This document shows positions 48,605-61,218 of a stretch of DNA of 64,000 nucleotides, piece after piece. The notes under the pieces are model-generated. The model searched no databases. It was not told the origin of the DNA and saw only the letters and a list, made by a program, of their open reading frames with translations. The stretch covers positions 96,008,549-96,072,548 of the forward strand of contig CM053274.1 in assembly GCA_028583415.1 (NCBI GenBank). Reading direction: 5' to 3'. The position numbers and the translations under genes are program-made. The stretch comes from Protea cynaroides (lineage: Eukaryota > Streptophyta > Magnoliopsida > Proteales > Proteaceae). How positions within the stretch are numbered: the stretch's first letter is position 1; the number at the start of each line of letters is the position of its first letter.

Positions 48605-51600
48605 AGCAAAATGAGGGAGAGAGGAGAGATAAGCAGCCTTATACATGATGCACCATTGTGGAACACAAATATTGACATGTCATAAAATCATTCTCAACTT
48701 TTGTGGATTAAATTTTTTTATGACAATTTAAGTAAGTATTACAGAATGAATACAATTGAAATGACAAATCATATACGAAGGTTTATAGCGGTTCATTTGG
48801 AAAGAATTTCCTCCATGAGCTAGTCCACTTGTTCTTAATCTAAACTTGAATTCCAATAATCTCTCTTTCAATAGGTTGAGAAATAAATTCTGAGACAATC
48901 TTTTTGGTAAAGAATAACCTTGTTCAAGGTCAGAGAAACATATAAAATCTTTTAAATAAGAGGATCCTTGTAAAGAAATTGAAAAATATAAAATTTACCT
49001 AGGCAAGCAATGTGTAATGATGAAGATGATATGGAAATGATGCTTTTACACAATAAAGTTTTCTCTTAAAAATTTGAGTTTTGAGAGAAGTGATGGAACA
49101 CTTAGAGAAGTTGAGCTTTGAAGATTGACTTGAATTTCTTTATCTTTTTTATGTTGAATTATTAATTGCTTCTTGTCATATAAGCTCAAGAATATGTTCT
49201 TAATATATGTGAATAATATTACATTTTTCTTTACAAGAGAGTCCTTAAATAGACTCAAGAATGGCCAAGTGATTGGCTAACATAAATTCCAACGGATCTA
49301 TTTTCAACCTTTATCGATTGCCTGCTTAGTTTATCTTGTCGACTTGTAGAATATGTTTGTTGTAATATATCTACTAAAGAGTCATTGAACATGCTTAAGT
49401 CCAACTGATCAATCACCGGTTGATCAATTAGGACTAACTGATGCTAGAGAGTTTTACTTAAAATTAAGAACACTTGGGTGGATTGGCCTGTAACATGACT
49501 TTCAGATTTGGTCAATCGGTTCATCATGCGGTTAGCCAGTGTCTGACTGATTCCTTTCAATGGGATTTTTCAAGTCCTTTTCCTTGGCCTTGAGCTATTC
49601 TAGAACCCTTTTTTTTTTTTAATCATTTAGGTGATTGTTTGATTCATCATAGGGTCTTACTAAGATGCAATGTAAAGCATGATTCCAATATGATTTGTGC
49701 AAGTGTACTAACCTGTTCATAGTCTTCATCTTCATTCTTGCTTTGATCTTCAAACTTAAGTATTGACTACTCAAGAAACTTGGTCATAATTTGATTTGGT
49801 CTTCATTTTCATTTCTTCAATCTTATCAATGTTTTGACTTTGTCTTCAATGTTCATTTCTTTGATCAATGCTTTGACTTTGTATGATTGAAGTGAGCTTT
49901 TACTTGAGATCACCTTACTTTATTTGTTTGTTATGACTTCATGGTTGAAACCATGTGAACTTCGGCTTGAGATCACTCTATAGTAGATGCTATTACATCT
50001 TCAATTATTCATCGTCATCAAAATCAATTTAGGGATGCAGTTTTCTCAATAGTAATCTAATGGTCAAAATGATCAAATCATAACCCCACAAAAACAACTG
50101 ACACTACTAGAATGGCTTTCATCACTGTCAATGCTAAAACCATCCAAAAAGGACCGGAAACAAAAATAAAGGGCAAGATCTAATTGCCTGGCTTATTTTC
50201 GACTTAAGATCAGTTATTATTATAACAATTGGATAGAAGGAAATTCTTTAATTATGCCACATGTTGAATTTGATAAAGTACTTCAATCCTATGCCTAAGG
50301 TTTTTATTTAGAGTTCCTATTCTCTAAAAAAAAAGAGGGGGGGAGAGCGGGGGGGGGGGGAGGGGTGTGTTCAATCAAATTTTAGAGGTCAATCCGCTTC
50401 ATGTAAAGCCATGAAATCCATACTCCCAAACACAGACAACTCAATGAGATGCGATTTTGTTACTAATCCTACCTTAGGGTTCCTTGAAGGTTGAACTATG
50501 GAAGTTTATGGTCTGACCATATTGCTTGGTCCGACCAGATTCCATAAACCAGGCCCAACAAAAAAGATTAGTTGCTGTCTAGTTAGAACTTGAAAGTGGA
50601 AATTTCTGCCTTTGTTAGCTATTTTGTCTGTTTATCCTCCATCAAGTGTTCTGAATTGTTGTGCCATTGGAGAAAGCATTCTGTTTCACAACCTAAGGCA
50701 AGGTGACAAGGTCGAGTATGGAATCTCTGGATCAAGGTTTTGACAATCCCCTCAAATCCAAAGTCCATTTGTATATTTATTTGTATATTTTATTTTTTAA
50801 TCTCATTATTTCGTTCCAAAACCAACCCATTTGCATACATTATGATGTTTTGTCTTCTGACATTAAAAGTTGATTCTCCATTATTTTGTATTACTGTATA
50901 CATTATTAATTATTGCAAAAGCTTATGTCTGTATGTGATCAGACTATCCGAGTTCAGAGCACCTTGCTCTCCACTGGTAGTTCTTCCCCCTCCCCCATCT
51001 CTTTTTGGTTCTCAGTTTTCGTGGTTGGGCGAATACTTTATGATGAATGAACATAGAATCACACACTAATGACTACTCTTGGTTGCCAACTGACATGAAA
51101 CCATTTTTATTTTGGTTTTTATATGGTCACTTGATCTTTATGGTGCTCTCATCTTGGGTGTTGAGTCATGTAATGGAAACGTGACTAAATGAGAAATATT
51201 TAATTGTGTTATTCATTTAATCTTTAAGTATGTCATTAACTCTTTTTTTTTTTTTTTGAGAAAAGAATGCCCATTTAAGTGCATCAATGGAATTTTCACA
51301 TTGGCTCCGATTGTTGACATAAAATTTTATGTGTAACACAGTCATTTTTTTTTTTTAATGTTTATTTCCAAGAGGTAAAATATACTGATTTGTAATGGGA
51401 GAAGAAACTTTGTCTTTCTTTTATCTATTGAAAACAAACATTTAAAAAATCTTAAATATAAAATGTTACATCCCTAAAATTTTACATCATAGCAAACAAA
51501 ACCATTGTAATGAGTCAAGTAGGTGAATTCAAATTATTGGATAGGAAAAGAGCATCATATGATAGTAACATGTCAAATTTGGGGCCTTAACTAAATCTAT

Positions 51601-51658
51601 TATTCATCATGTATGGTAATTTTTCCTTAGTACCCTCATAAGTATAATAAGATTATTT
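46500..51658. other. Gene-poor spacer
   Basis: AT-rich DNA without a recognised gene. It has a G-run at 50335-50364 and several poly-A/T tracts. Short open frames at 47742-48341 and 50740-51069 show no domain or splice structure. Confidence 0.5.
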
Positions 51659-51663
51659 TAAAT

Positions 51664-52429
51664 GCCTGTTTGATAAAACTTCAACTTCTGGATTCTACGG
51701 ATTCTGGCTCCTAGGGAGCCATTTTGGAGTAGAAGCACGTTTGATAAGTCTGATTGGATTTCAACTCCTACAAAATGAACCGGATTCAGAATGATTCTAG
51801 AATCCAAAATTTTGGTGTCATAAATACTTTATCCAAGCTGTTGGATCAACTTTTTGGGAGAAAGAAAAGAATTGACTCTCACATGACTCTCACTTGACTA
51901 CCACCACCACCACCATCACCACAACCACCACCAAGGCCACCACCAAGGCCACCACCCACCACCCACTTCCACCATCGCCACCACCACCACCACCCCTACT
52001 GCCACCACCACCACTGCCACTGCCGCCGCTGCATGCACCACCACCGCCACCACTACTGCCATCACCACCATCACCACCACCCACCACCGCCACCACCACC
52101 ACCACCACCACCACCACCACCACCACCACCATCGCCGTTGCCACCTCTGCCACAACCACCAACACCACCACCACCACCACCACCGCCGCCACCACCACCC
52201 CCCACCACCACCACCTACCACCACTACTACAATTGTTTTTCTAAACTTCGATTGGGGGGATAGTGTGTTATTAAACATGTTTCTAATCCAAAGATGTTTT
52301 AGAATCCATTTCAGAATTGCGTTATTAAACAAGTTTCTACTCCAAAATAATCTTAGAGGAGCCTGGAGTAGAAACCAAATTTGAACCAGTATCCAAAATC
52401 CAGAAGCAGAAGTTTTATCAAACGGGCCC
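51664..52429. mobile_element. Non-autonomous DNA transposon (MITE) with a CCA-repeat core
   Basis: Inverted ends: left GCCTGTTTGATAAAACTTC, right GAAGTTTTATCAAACGGGC. TAAAT is on both sides (51659-51663 and 52430-52434). About 330 bp of the middle is a CCA-rich microsatellite. No transposase. The superfamily is unclear because a 5-bp duplication does not fit neatly with hAT (8) or Harbinger (3). Confidence 0.72.
51898..52230. repeat. Imperfect (CCA)n / (CCACCG)n microsatellite
   Basis: A strongly strand-biased stretch of CCA triplets with CCG, CTG and GCC variants. It lacks stops in several frames on both strands, which creates artificial open frames of Thr, Pro, His, Val, Gly or Trp. Confidence 0.95.
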
Positions 52430-53563
52430 TAAATGTTGCCTTTATTTCTTGAACTAAGAGATCTATGAATCAGGATCTGAATTCCTAATGCATATGGACA
52501 TTCAAATGATCCAATGAGGGCAAAAACTTATGGAATATTTGGAACCTTTCTTTCTGAGCAGAAAGAGTTGTTTCCAAATAATATTCGATTTAGTATTTTT
52601 TTGACCCACAACAATCTCACTGGATTCAAACTTGGAAAATAAATCATATTATTAGTGGGGCTTAACATCTCACTGAAATTGGAGCACCAGTTCATCTACA
52701 AAGTGGTAGCTATCTAATTAAACTATTGATTGCAAAATTTGGTGCGATCTCGATGGACTTGTGCCCCTTCCTGTCATTTTCCTTTTTAATTTTTTTTTAT
52801 TTTCTTTCATTTTCTAATTTTAATTAATATGTGAATCATTTTTAATCTTTATTATTATTATTTTTTTTGGTAAAAATTTGTAATCTTTATTAACTAACCC
52901 ATTATGTTAAGATTGAGATTCCATGAAGATCAAGGGTGGCTTAGGTGTTTATTGCCATGTTAAATTGATAAAAGTTTTCTATCTAGATAGAATTAGTAAG
53001 ACAAATCAAAGTTCTAAATCCAGGTATCTGTCATATCTTGAATCGATCCAGATTGGATCAAATTGATGTACAGATCCAATACGAAGTTGATAGGTGACCA
53101 ATACCCTAGATAATAATATCGAATCAGGGATCAATCAAGTCCATAACTGATACGAATTGACCAGATAAGTCTATCCAATATCGATACCTTGAACCATGAG
53201 ACAGAAGCTTTATTTGAACCAGACGGAGAAATTGTATAAATAGAAGTGTATAAAACTTCCTACACCAACCACACATCAAATTTCCTCTTCTATTGTATGG
53301 CCACATGCAGACTTTTAGTCTTATTTTTTTTTTCTTCTTTTCTGCCAACCTTAGTGGGAGTGTGGGACTGAGTAACATCCCCACGAAATTTTCACCAAAG
53401 GAAAAACAAAAAAAAAACAAAAAAGCTCTCCCCAATTAAAGCAGTCTCTAAAGTATATTATACATGGTAATCATAGCATAGCGATTAAGAAAAACAATCT
53501 AATATGTATATAATTAAAGTTCTAAAACTCTCTTTCTCTCCCTATATAAAGAAACATCTAAGG

Positions 53564-53594
<31 letters not shown>

Positions 53595-54171
53595 GGGGTG
53601 TTAGCCTGCATTCCGCCTGCATTCCCTTTCCGTGTGTACCTTGTAATGGCATATGAGCATTGTGTATGGGGACCATGGATAGGAACACCAAACGTTTAGA
53701 AACGCAGAGTATGAGGCACATGTCCTAGCTACACAACATAAAAGTTTGATTGGGCTGAGTCGCTGACCACCGATTTAGAGAAAACTCATTTAATCATTGT
53801 AATCGCAAAGACTCTTTCCTCTATGGAGTTCTTCACGTATGGGGCGCTGGTTTGGCCATAAAATAATCAAATATAGCAGTTTGTTACTTAAAAATGAAGT
53901 GCCCCCAAAACTCCAAAATTAGGAGTATTTTGTCATCTTCTGCATATTTGCAAGATTGAAACTGTTATATTGACATAATTCATTTAATAAAAAAATGTAG
54001 AGGTTTCCCAAGCTATCAGAATGGAGAATTTTTCATGCCATACCAATAAGGCATGAGATTAATTAATTTAGTCAATAAAAAATCCACATGATCAGGAGAA
54101 AAGAAAATATAACGAAGGACCACATAGTCAAGGTGTGAAAAGATCCCACATTATAGACGTGGGATGTTTCC

Positions 54172-54175
54172 AGAG

Positions 54176-54212
<37 letters not shown>
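54172..54212. repeat. (GA)n microsatellite
   Basis: AG repeat with one interruption. A similar shorter run lies at about 54911-54930. Confidence 0.9.
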
Positions 54213-54213
<1 letters not shown>

Positions 54214-54774
54214 TGGCATTTAGGTTGCCGGATCAAATATAATATTTGGTTTAGAATTGCAATCGTAATCAGCTAAGAATTCAGTGCTTTAACACTAAAT
54301 AAATTTAATAAACGGAAGACGACTTTAGTGGTGGAGTCATATGAAAGTGACATAGTGAACTTAGGAATCTTACGTTAGAGTAATAGAGTTAGACAGCTTA
54401 GGTAGCGACCGAGAATGGCTCCATATGTTTTGCGACATAAGACTTTATTTGTACGTAACTAGCAAAATTGTAGCAAAAGAATGCCTTTACTTTTGGGTAT
54501 CTCCCTTTTCTAAGTTGGAAGGATCCTATACTTAAATGAATGGCGATTATTAATGGAGGATTTTCTATGCAACTTGGTCTGTAATCTTGTCGAGATGCCA
54601 TTACATTAATACAAATAATACCCTATATTGATGGACGGACGGTTTGAAGTTTGAACTACCAAATTATTCCTCTTCAGATTGCTGAAACAAGAGGGATTAA
54701 TTTTTCAGAAGTTTAGGCCTCTTAAGGGAATCTACTCCTTGTTACCAACTACCAAAAAAGAAATAAACAAATAG

Positions 54775-54900
54775 GGAGGAGGAAGATCTACAAACTAGCG
54801 GGCTATATATTGGACTCTTATATGTTAACGGAAAAATGGGAGTATAAGAAGAATCGGTAATCGGTCACTTGGAGAATAGAGAGAGAGAGAAAAGAACAAA
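54775..54900 (+). repeat. Dispersed repeat copy B of the SULTR intron-10 family
   Basis: GATCTACAAACTAGCG, TATATGTTAACGG and GGTAATCGGTCACTT match 3975-4120 in order and strand. Confidence 0.65.
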
Positions 54901-55509
54901 AAGGGGTCCAGAGAGAGAGAGAGAGAGAGGTAAATGCCAGCAGCATGTACTTCTTTTTCCCAAACAAAATATAGAAAATATAGCTCGCTTTCAAGGCCTT
55001 TCATGATGGTGTTGTGCCATGTTCTGTTATCAATCATCAAGTTCACCACCATATGAAATGGGGAATGAATTACAGTAGTCGGAAGCTCAAATAACACAAT
55101 ATCCTACGAAAAACAACTACAATTTCTTTTCTTTTGAGGACGACTTAACCAACTATATATTAAATATTTCATGAAAAAAAATTTAATGGAAAAAAAAAAA
55201 GCTACACATTTAATATCCTAAAATTTGTGCAGTAAATAATGTTTAAGGTACTCCACAGCATGTCAAGGTGTACACCTAAGTTCAAGACTAATCTTCATCA
55301 AGCTAGTTAGGCATTGGTAATTGGGCCGGACAAGAGGGAAAGCAAGCCCAGCCCATGTCCAACCTGACCCAAACCCAAATCCAAACCCCACCCAACCCAA
55401 CCAAAATTAGTTAAGCAGAGGCCAAATCCTTTTTTTTTCCCCAAATAATTTTTTTGGGTAAGTACATATTTTATTGAATCCAGAACACAGAACACATGGA
55501 AGCAAGACC

Positions 55510-55929
55510 TGTTAGACTTATTCTATTCATAGGGTCTCATCCCAAACCCTAATCTCCATTCAGATATCTAGAACACAATGTAATCAATAATAGTAGAGAC
55601 ATACTTGAGAGTAGAAGATTGATTTTCGCCGTTAATCTCCAAGAATGATGTTGGAGCTTTGATCACAGTCTTCCACAGTCTGTAGAGGTTCCACGTCTTT
55701 CTCACTGCTCATGGGTACAGAGAGAAGAAAACAACTATGGCTGTGGGGACTCATGACCTATTATATATAATACTATCACAAAACCCTAATTAGTCCCATA
55801 TTGTAATAAGGATTGTCTACCTTTTTATCTTGTGACGAACCAGACCGAACCGGTTTAACCTAGTGATACAGACTCTCACTGATCAATGGGCCCAGTAATT
55901 AATCAAGCCCATACATAAATATTCTAACA
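55510..55929 (-). mobile_element. Solo LTR (420 bp)
   Basis: Begins TGTTAGACTT and ends ATTCTAACA, with the perfect 5-bp target duplication AGACC on both sides (55505-55509 and 55930-55934). A TATTATATATAAT box near 55759-55773 and a leader-like sequence suggest transcription on the minus strand. It most likely arose by recombination between the two LTRs of a full element. Confidence 0.85.
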
Positions 55930-56080
55930 AGACCATCATAAGATGGGAGCCAAAACAAAAACATGCGGAGCAATGCCCAACACAGGTCGATCCAACAAGA
56001 CCAAGCCCAAACAAGAGCTATCCAAATAGCACACCAACTCACCAAAGAATGGAAAACCCCATTAACACTAAAAGGGACAT

Positions 56081-56142
56081 AGCCCCAATTTGAAACAAGC
56101 CAATGATACCAAGCCCCAATTTGAAACAAGCCAATGATACCA
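56081..56142. repeat. 31-bp perfect tandem duplication
   Basis: The unit starting AGCCCCAATTTG occurs twice without change (56081-56111 and 56112-56142). Confidence 0.95.
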
Positions 56143-56403
56143 CACAACAATTGGGGTGGGGTTGGGCTTAAGATGATGTACTTAGAAAGTCCTGCTCAGT
56201 ATGATGGGTAGAAACAATAAACCATGCTAGGTTTTCACGTCCTTTAACTGTATTATTGTTTTAACTTCGTTATATTTGAAATAGTAGATGATTTTATGTG
56301 AGAAAAAAAATGGTTTGACTACCTAATAAGGGTGCAGTGAGGGAGATGAGAAGCATGGAGGGAGCACAAAGGTGGCAGTGGAGCTTCCAATTCTTCTTCT
56401 CAT

Positions 56404-56407
<4 letters not shown>

Positions 56408-56449
<42 letters not shown>
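56408..56449. repeat. (TA)n microsatellite
   Basis: About 21 TA units. Confidence 0.95.
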
Positions 56450-56452
<3 letters not shown>

Positions 56453-57644
56453 CAAGACATTATGTCTATGGGTATTGAGAAGGATGCTGATTTGGGCAAA
56501 ATCTGCAAACCCAAGTACCATGATCTGGTACAAGTTTAGGGGAAAAAAAAGTATGGATTCATCAGCTAAGATGCTGGGGAAATGAAATTTATCAACTAGA
56601 ATCACTGAATGGTTCACATTCCAGTTTCAAGTGTATCTCCTCTGGGAATGAGAAAATCTCTGCTAAAACTAAGTGTAGTACGTACAAAAAAATATGACAA
56701 AGGGTGTTCCTTTGATTCTATTCCATACCTGATGATATATAATTGGAACAACAGAAACTAGTCTTGGAAATAATATCATCTTGCTGTGATAGAAGCATAG
56801 AATGACATCTTTCACTCAATTCCAATAAGCAATCCTGTAACAGAAAATTAACAAGCACTGTAAGCTGACTGCTTAAACCATGTAAAAACTAAGAGCCCAT
56901 AGAGAATAATAGAGTATTAAAAACAAAATTCAATATCAGACAACTGAAGTTTCATTTTAATCTTATACAATTTTTAACTATATTTATTCCAACATCATCA
57001 TCTTTGTCGCCTTCTTCTATCATCCTCCTCCTCTCTCTCCCCCCTAGTTTTTCTAAATTTGGAACCTGCAGTATTTTCATTTTTCAACATCAGGTAACTG
57101 CTTACGGTACAAGCAAGAGGCTTTCTCAGATCATTCAGATATGTTGTCGGCCCTTCAGAAAATTATGCAGCCACATTTTGAAGATTAGAAGACAATTATC
57201 CTGGAAAAACTTAAGAGAGTAAAGGGTCAAGTATTCTAATAAGTTTTTTCCTTCATGCCTCGCCCACTTATACCTATTCCATCACCCAACTACCATGACA
57301 GTGCATATCAAATATGCCTTTACTGGGATAATAAAAATTGCAGAATTACACCACCTTGGAAATGATGATCATGTTTTCGTTTCTATGGAAATGTTTTCTC
57401 ATAATGCAGATAACAAGAGCAGTCCACAAGCCAATCATCTTCACAAAATTCTACTCAAATAGTATTTTTTTGCCTTTAAAGAAACCAAAATAAAGAAAAC
57501 ATTATGCTCAGTTCTTTTTGAATGCAATAAGAAACTATGCATGCAAATGCACCTGTTTCACAAGAATACAGTAGCCAATTGGTGCAAAATCAGTGTATTT
57601 TAACTGAATGAGCTGTCAAGTCTTGCTCAAAAAGTTGGTCATAG

Positions 57645-57790
57645 CCATGGTTGTCAAGGCGTCAAGGCGAACCAAGGCGTTAGAGGCCTGATGGATGTCC
57701 AAGGCGACCAAGGCGCCCGCCTAGGCGACCAAGGCGCCCGCCTAGGCGACCAAGGGGGCCTATTTTCCAAGGCACCACCAAGCCGTCTGG
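57645..57790. repeat. GC-rich CAAGGCG/CCTAGGCG repeat
   Basis: Short units of CAAGGCG and GCCTAGGCG, including a 21-bp unit (GGCGACCAAGGCGCCCGCCT...) repeated at 57703 and 57724 with a partial third at 57745. It is much richer in GC than its surroundings. Similar AAGGCG/CCTAGGCG patches are familiar plant intergenic repeats. Confidence 0.75.
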
Positions 57791-58121
57791 ACACCTAGAC
57801 GACAAATTGTTTCATTTTTATGGAAATGTTTTCTCATGGCAGATAAATAACTACGGGGGTTAGGATCACCTATTCAGTTTGAAATAGGGGGGAAGAGAAT
57901 AATATCTGCGAATCTCAGTAATTAAATTTGACATCCTACAGGCTACAGGAGATAACGTAGGGTAAAATTGCAATAAATCTTGAAATGCATGGAAAAGAAT
58001 AGTTCAATATAATGTCTACAAGGACTCCAAGGTCATAATATTGTCCGTAAAGCATAACTTTATATTTTAAAAGAGTGTAAGGAATAATGGAAAATAGAAA
58101 CGCTTACAGATTTTAATGAAT

Positions 58122-59689
58122 CTATCTGTTGTTGAGAATTTCCAAAACAGTGTAGGCAGCTTTTTGGAAACTCTCCTTCTCTTGCTCTAAGACTTTTTTC
58201 TTCTCCATTGCAGACTCTTTGCACTTCTCTATCTCTTCCACGATTCCAGATGAGGTTTGATCTACTTCTCTGGCAGAGTTCATTGAGGATAAGTAGGAAA
58301 GATAAAGCAAAACATCTAGGAGTTTGTTTGCATTAGCAATAAAAGGGGTTTGGGAATTTCTCTATTCTGAAGAATCTTTTTTCTGAAACAACTGGCTTGT
58401 GATTAATCCCATTCGGTGCCATTTAGCTGACAAAAGTGTATTGTTGGAGGCCAAAATAGAAAAGAAGCTCACTGTATCATTTTAAGGATGTTCCCCATTG
58501 CTGCTTGCAGCTGTTGTGAGACATCTGCATTTATTGAAAGAAGGAAGTTCTGTTAAGAGGAAAAGGAGCTTGGACTAGGTGCTGGCGACAAGAAACACAA
58601 AATAGCAACAGCCGGACCCTTCATTGAATAGAAATAATAGCATTCAGTTCTACACAATTTTCAGGAGATAATGGTTCTTGTTACCAATCATGGGAAAACA
58701 CAAAGAAGGCAAACAAACACAGACACATATAGTTATGCTCGCACTTACATACTCACACTGTCACTCACACCCGTACCTACATACTCTTGCGAAACTCCAA
58801 AACTTTGGAGTCAGCACAATCCTTCCTTCCATTACATCCTCCAGCTCCACTCATCAATCTGGCAACTAAGGTCTCAGTACACAACCTATAAAAGATGGTT
58901 CGAGGACTTGCTCATAATTGGTTTTCACTTTCTAATGGACAGATTGCGTAAGTGTGGATAGTTGTACTGTGAGTGACTACAATTTCCAGATATTTAGAGA
59001 TCAATCCGTCAGATGATATGTAAATTGTGGATGCTGTCTATGACTCTATGAGCTTCTGTTCTTAAACAGTATACATATATTGGCTCAATACATTAGAGAA
59101 AGCTTTTCCCCTTGTACATGGGTTTTATATAGATATTAAGACAAGTTCCTTATGTTGTTAAAGGTTTTTTTGTTTTTCTTTTAATAAATATATTGTGACA
59201 AAAAAAGGCATAATAAATTTACATGATTTATATTTGGCACCTAGAAGCTTTCTGAAGTAAAATGTCAGAGGTCCACACTTGTTAATTGATCATTTATGTA
59301 AAGAAGATTGGGGGCGGGGGAAGGAAAAAAGAGAAAAAAGAAATCTGAAATCTGAAATCTACAATTTTCACCAAGAATCCATGCGTGTCAAAAATCAGAA
59401 ATATATTTGACACGGATACATAATCCATTTACAAGAGGCCGAAAGAAGTATATGCAACAGTGTGTGTGGCTGATCCAAAATATCTGGATAATGCTTAGCT
59501 CAGTTGAGCTGAGGTAACCAATAAAAAGCTACAACCTTCGGTAAACTGAATCAATCAAAGCTACTAGATCACATGATCAAAATGAGTTTGAATTGCAATC
59601 AGGGAGAAGTGCATCAACTCTGAGTTCAAGGTTGAAACTAAAAGGAAAACCTCATCATGACACACACATACACAGTGCAAACTTATCAT

Positions 59690-59748
<59 letters not shown>

Positions 59749-60575
59749 AACATTAGCCACAGGTGTGGAGAAAATGAAATTAAGCACACTCGGATGGGAA
59801 CTTGAAACTTGAAAATTCCATCAGAGCAACGAAGTCAGAGTGGCAAATTAGTTTTACTATAATCAAATTCTTATGAAATAAAATAATCTTCAGAACTGGA
59901 TTTAAAACCAAAATTACGAAATAAATCCTACAACGCTCAAGGTATTTGGAAGCTTAGGACAAGTGTTCAAATTATCAGTAAAGAATTACTAAATTCTATT
60001 TTCATTTCAAAGTTAGAGCGATACGAAGAAAATTTTGAGGAAGAAAACAATAGATCTTCAAGTATTTGCCAGGAACAGGAGACTTTCTCACACCTGTCTT
60101 GAAACAATAAATGTAATCCAGATTGCATAGAAAATCGAACATTCACATAAGATCAAAGCTTCTTCCTTAGATTTCTCAAAAATTTCGAGTAGCTTACAAT
60201 ATCATTTCATGTCTTCCAGAGCACGGATCGGAATACCTAATTTCCAACACACAACAACAAATATCTACTAAAATCGCTCGGATCTTTACGTTAATTTTCT
60301 TTTTTCCTCGCGGAAAAGCAGATCCATTAGTTATCTTACCGGAGGAGCACCGATCAACCTATATTTTAAAGGTGAATCGGATAAAAACAAACTGAAAAAG
60401 AGGGAGACAATAAAGTAAAGAAGTAAAATTCACAAGAAATCCTAACGAAGTTTCTGAAAGAACACGCCGTACCACAGATGAGATTTGAAAGCTGGGAATC
60501 AGACTCCGAAGGAGGAAGAGCAGAAATCTCTGAAGGAGACGAAGCTGCTACAACAATCGCTTTTGAAGGTTCCAT
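58122..60575 (-). CDS. Small predicted coiled-coil protein, 100 residues
   Basis: Three exons join in frame with GT-AG introns: complement 60473-60575, complement 58473-58524, complement 58122-58269. The start ATG at 60575 gives MEPSKAIVVAASSPSEISAL; an in-frame TTG at 60587 was not taken as start. The N-terminal third is Ser/Pro-rich and likely disordered. From about residue 35 (DVSQQLQAAMGNILKMIQEV) to the end (EEIEKCKESAMEKKKVLEQE, then FQKAAYTVLEILNNR) it is charged and helical, with a coiled-coil pattern. It has no signal peptide, membrane segment or enzyme motif. The introns are 1948 and 203 bp. I do not recognise the family or its function. The clean three-way join and protein-like composition support a real gene. 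Confidence 0.75.
59690..59746. repeat. (CA)n microsatellite
   Basis: About 28 CA units in intron 1 of the small coiled-coil gene. A shorter related block (TCATGACACACACATACACA) lies just before it. Confidence 0.96.
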
Positions 60576-60619
60576 TTCAGTCGCCAACTGAACAGACTGA
60601 GAAGAATGGAAGGGTGAGT

Positions 60620-61218
60620 GAGATCGAACTCGGTCTCGTTAGTTACTGCTATTTATATTTGGGATTTCGGAGGGAACGATCGTTATGAGTGTCAGACGGA
60701 TTAACTCGTCACTTTCCCGCCAAGGACACGCGGCACCTTTTTGGATACTGGGGCCGGGCTGTTGACCCGATGGAGCCGGAGCGGATCCAACCATCCGTAA
60801 ATCCATATTTCACCTGTCCTAACAATTTTTGGGAAAGATAAAGTTTTGGAAAAAGTAACCCACGTCAGAGGGCCATATAAATTCCCTGGTCGGACCACGT
60901 AGAAAGAACCAATAGTAAATCTGACCGTTGCATATATAGGAGATGGTCTGGATAAACCACATGTTAAATTCAGACCCAAATTCAATTATTTTACCTACAT
61001 ATATGATGCCACAACCCATGTAGGTTCATGCATCCCCTTGTAAGTAGTTCTTTGGATCATGTCATGTTTCTAGATTTTGTTTTTGCTGTTTGTGGTCCAC
61101 TTTGACAATGTGATTTTGAGAAATTCATTAGATTTTTCTTTTTCCTGTTATTTAGTATTTTTTAAAAGTTTTGAGGCTAGTTTCCCTTGTAGGCCTTTAA
61201 GAATAGAATCATTTTTTA
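60620..61218. other. Upstream region of the coiled-coil gene
   Basis: Likely promoter side of the minus-strand gene, with a mildly GC-rich patch at 60690-60800. No other gene recognised. Confidence 0.45.

Noticed and set aside
51890..52332. Open frames of 76-138 residues on both strands (poly-Thr/Pro/His, poly-Val, poly-Trp/Gly)
   Set aside because: They are by-products of the CCA microsatellite: stop-free on both strands with extreme composition.
60366..60587. Longer minus-strand frame starting at 60587
   Set aside because: The start there is TTG, and the frame runs into the intron after 60473. The ATG at 60575 and splicing explain the region better.
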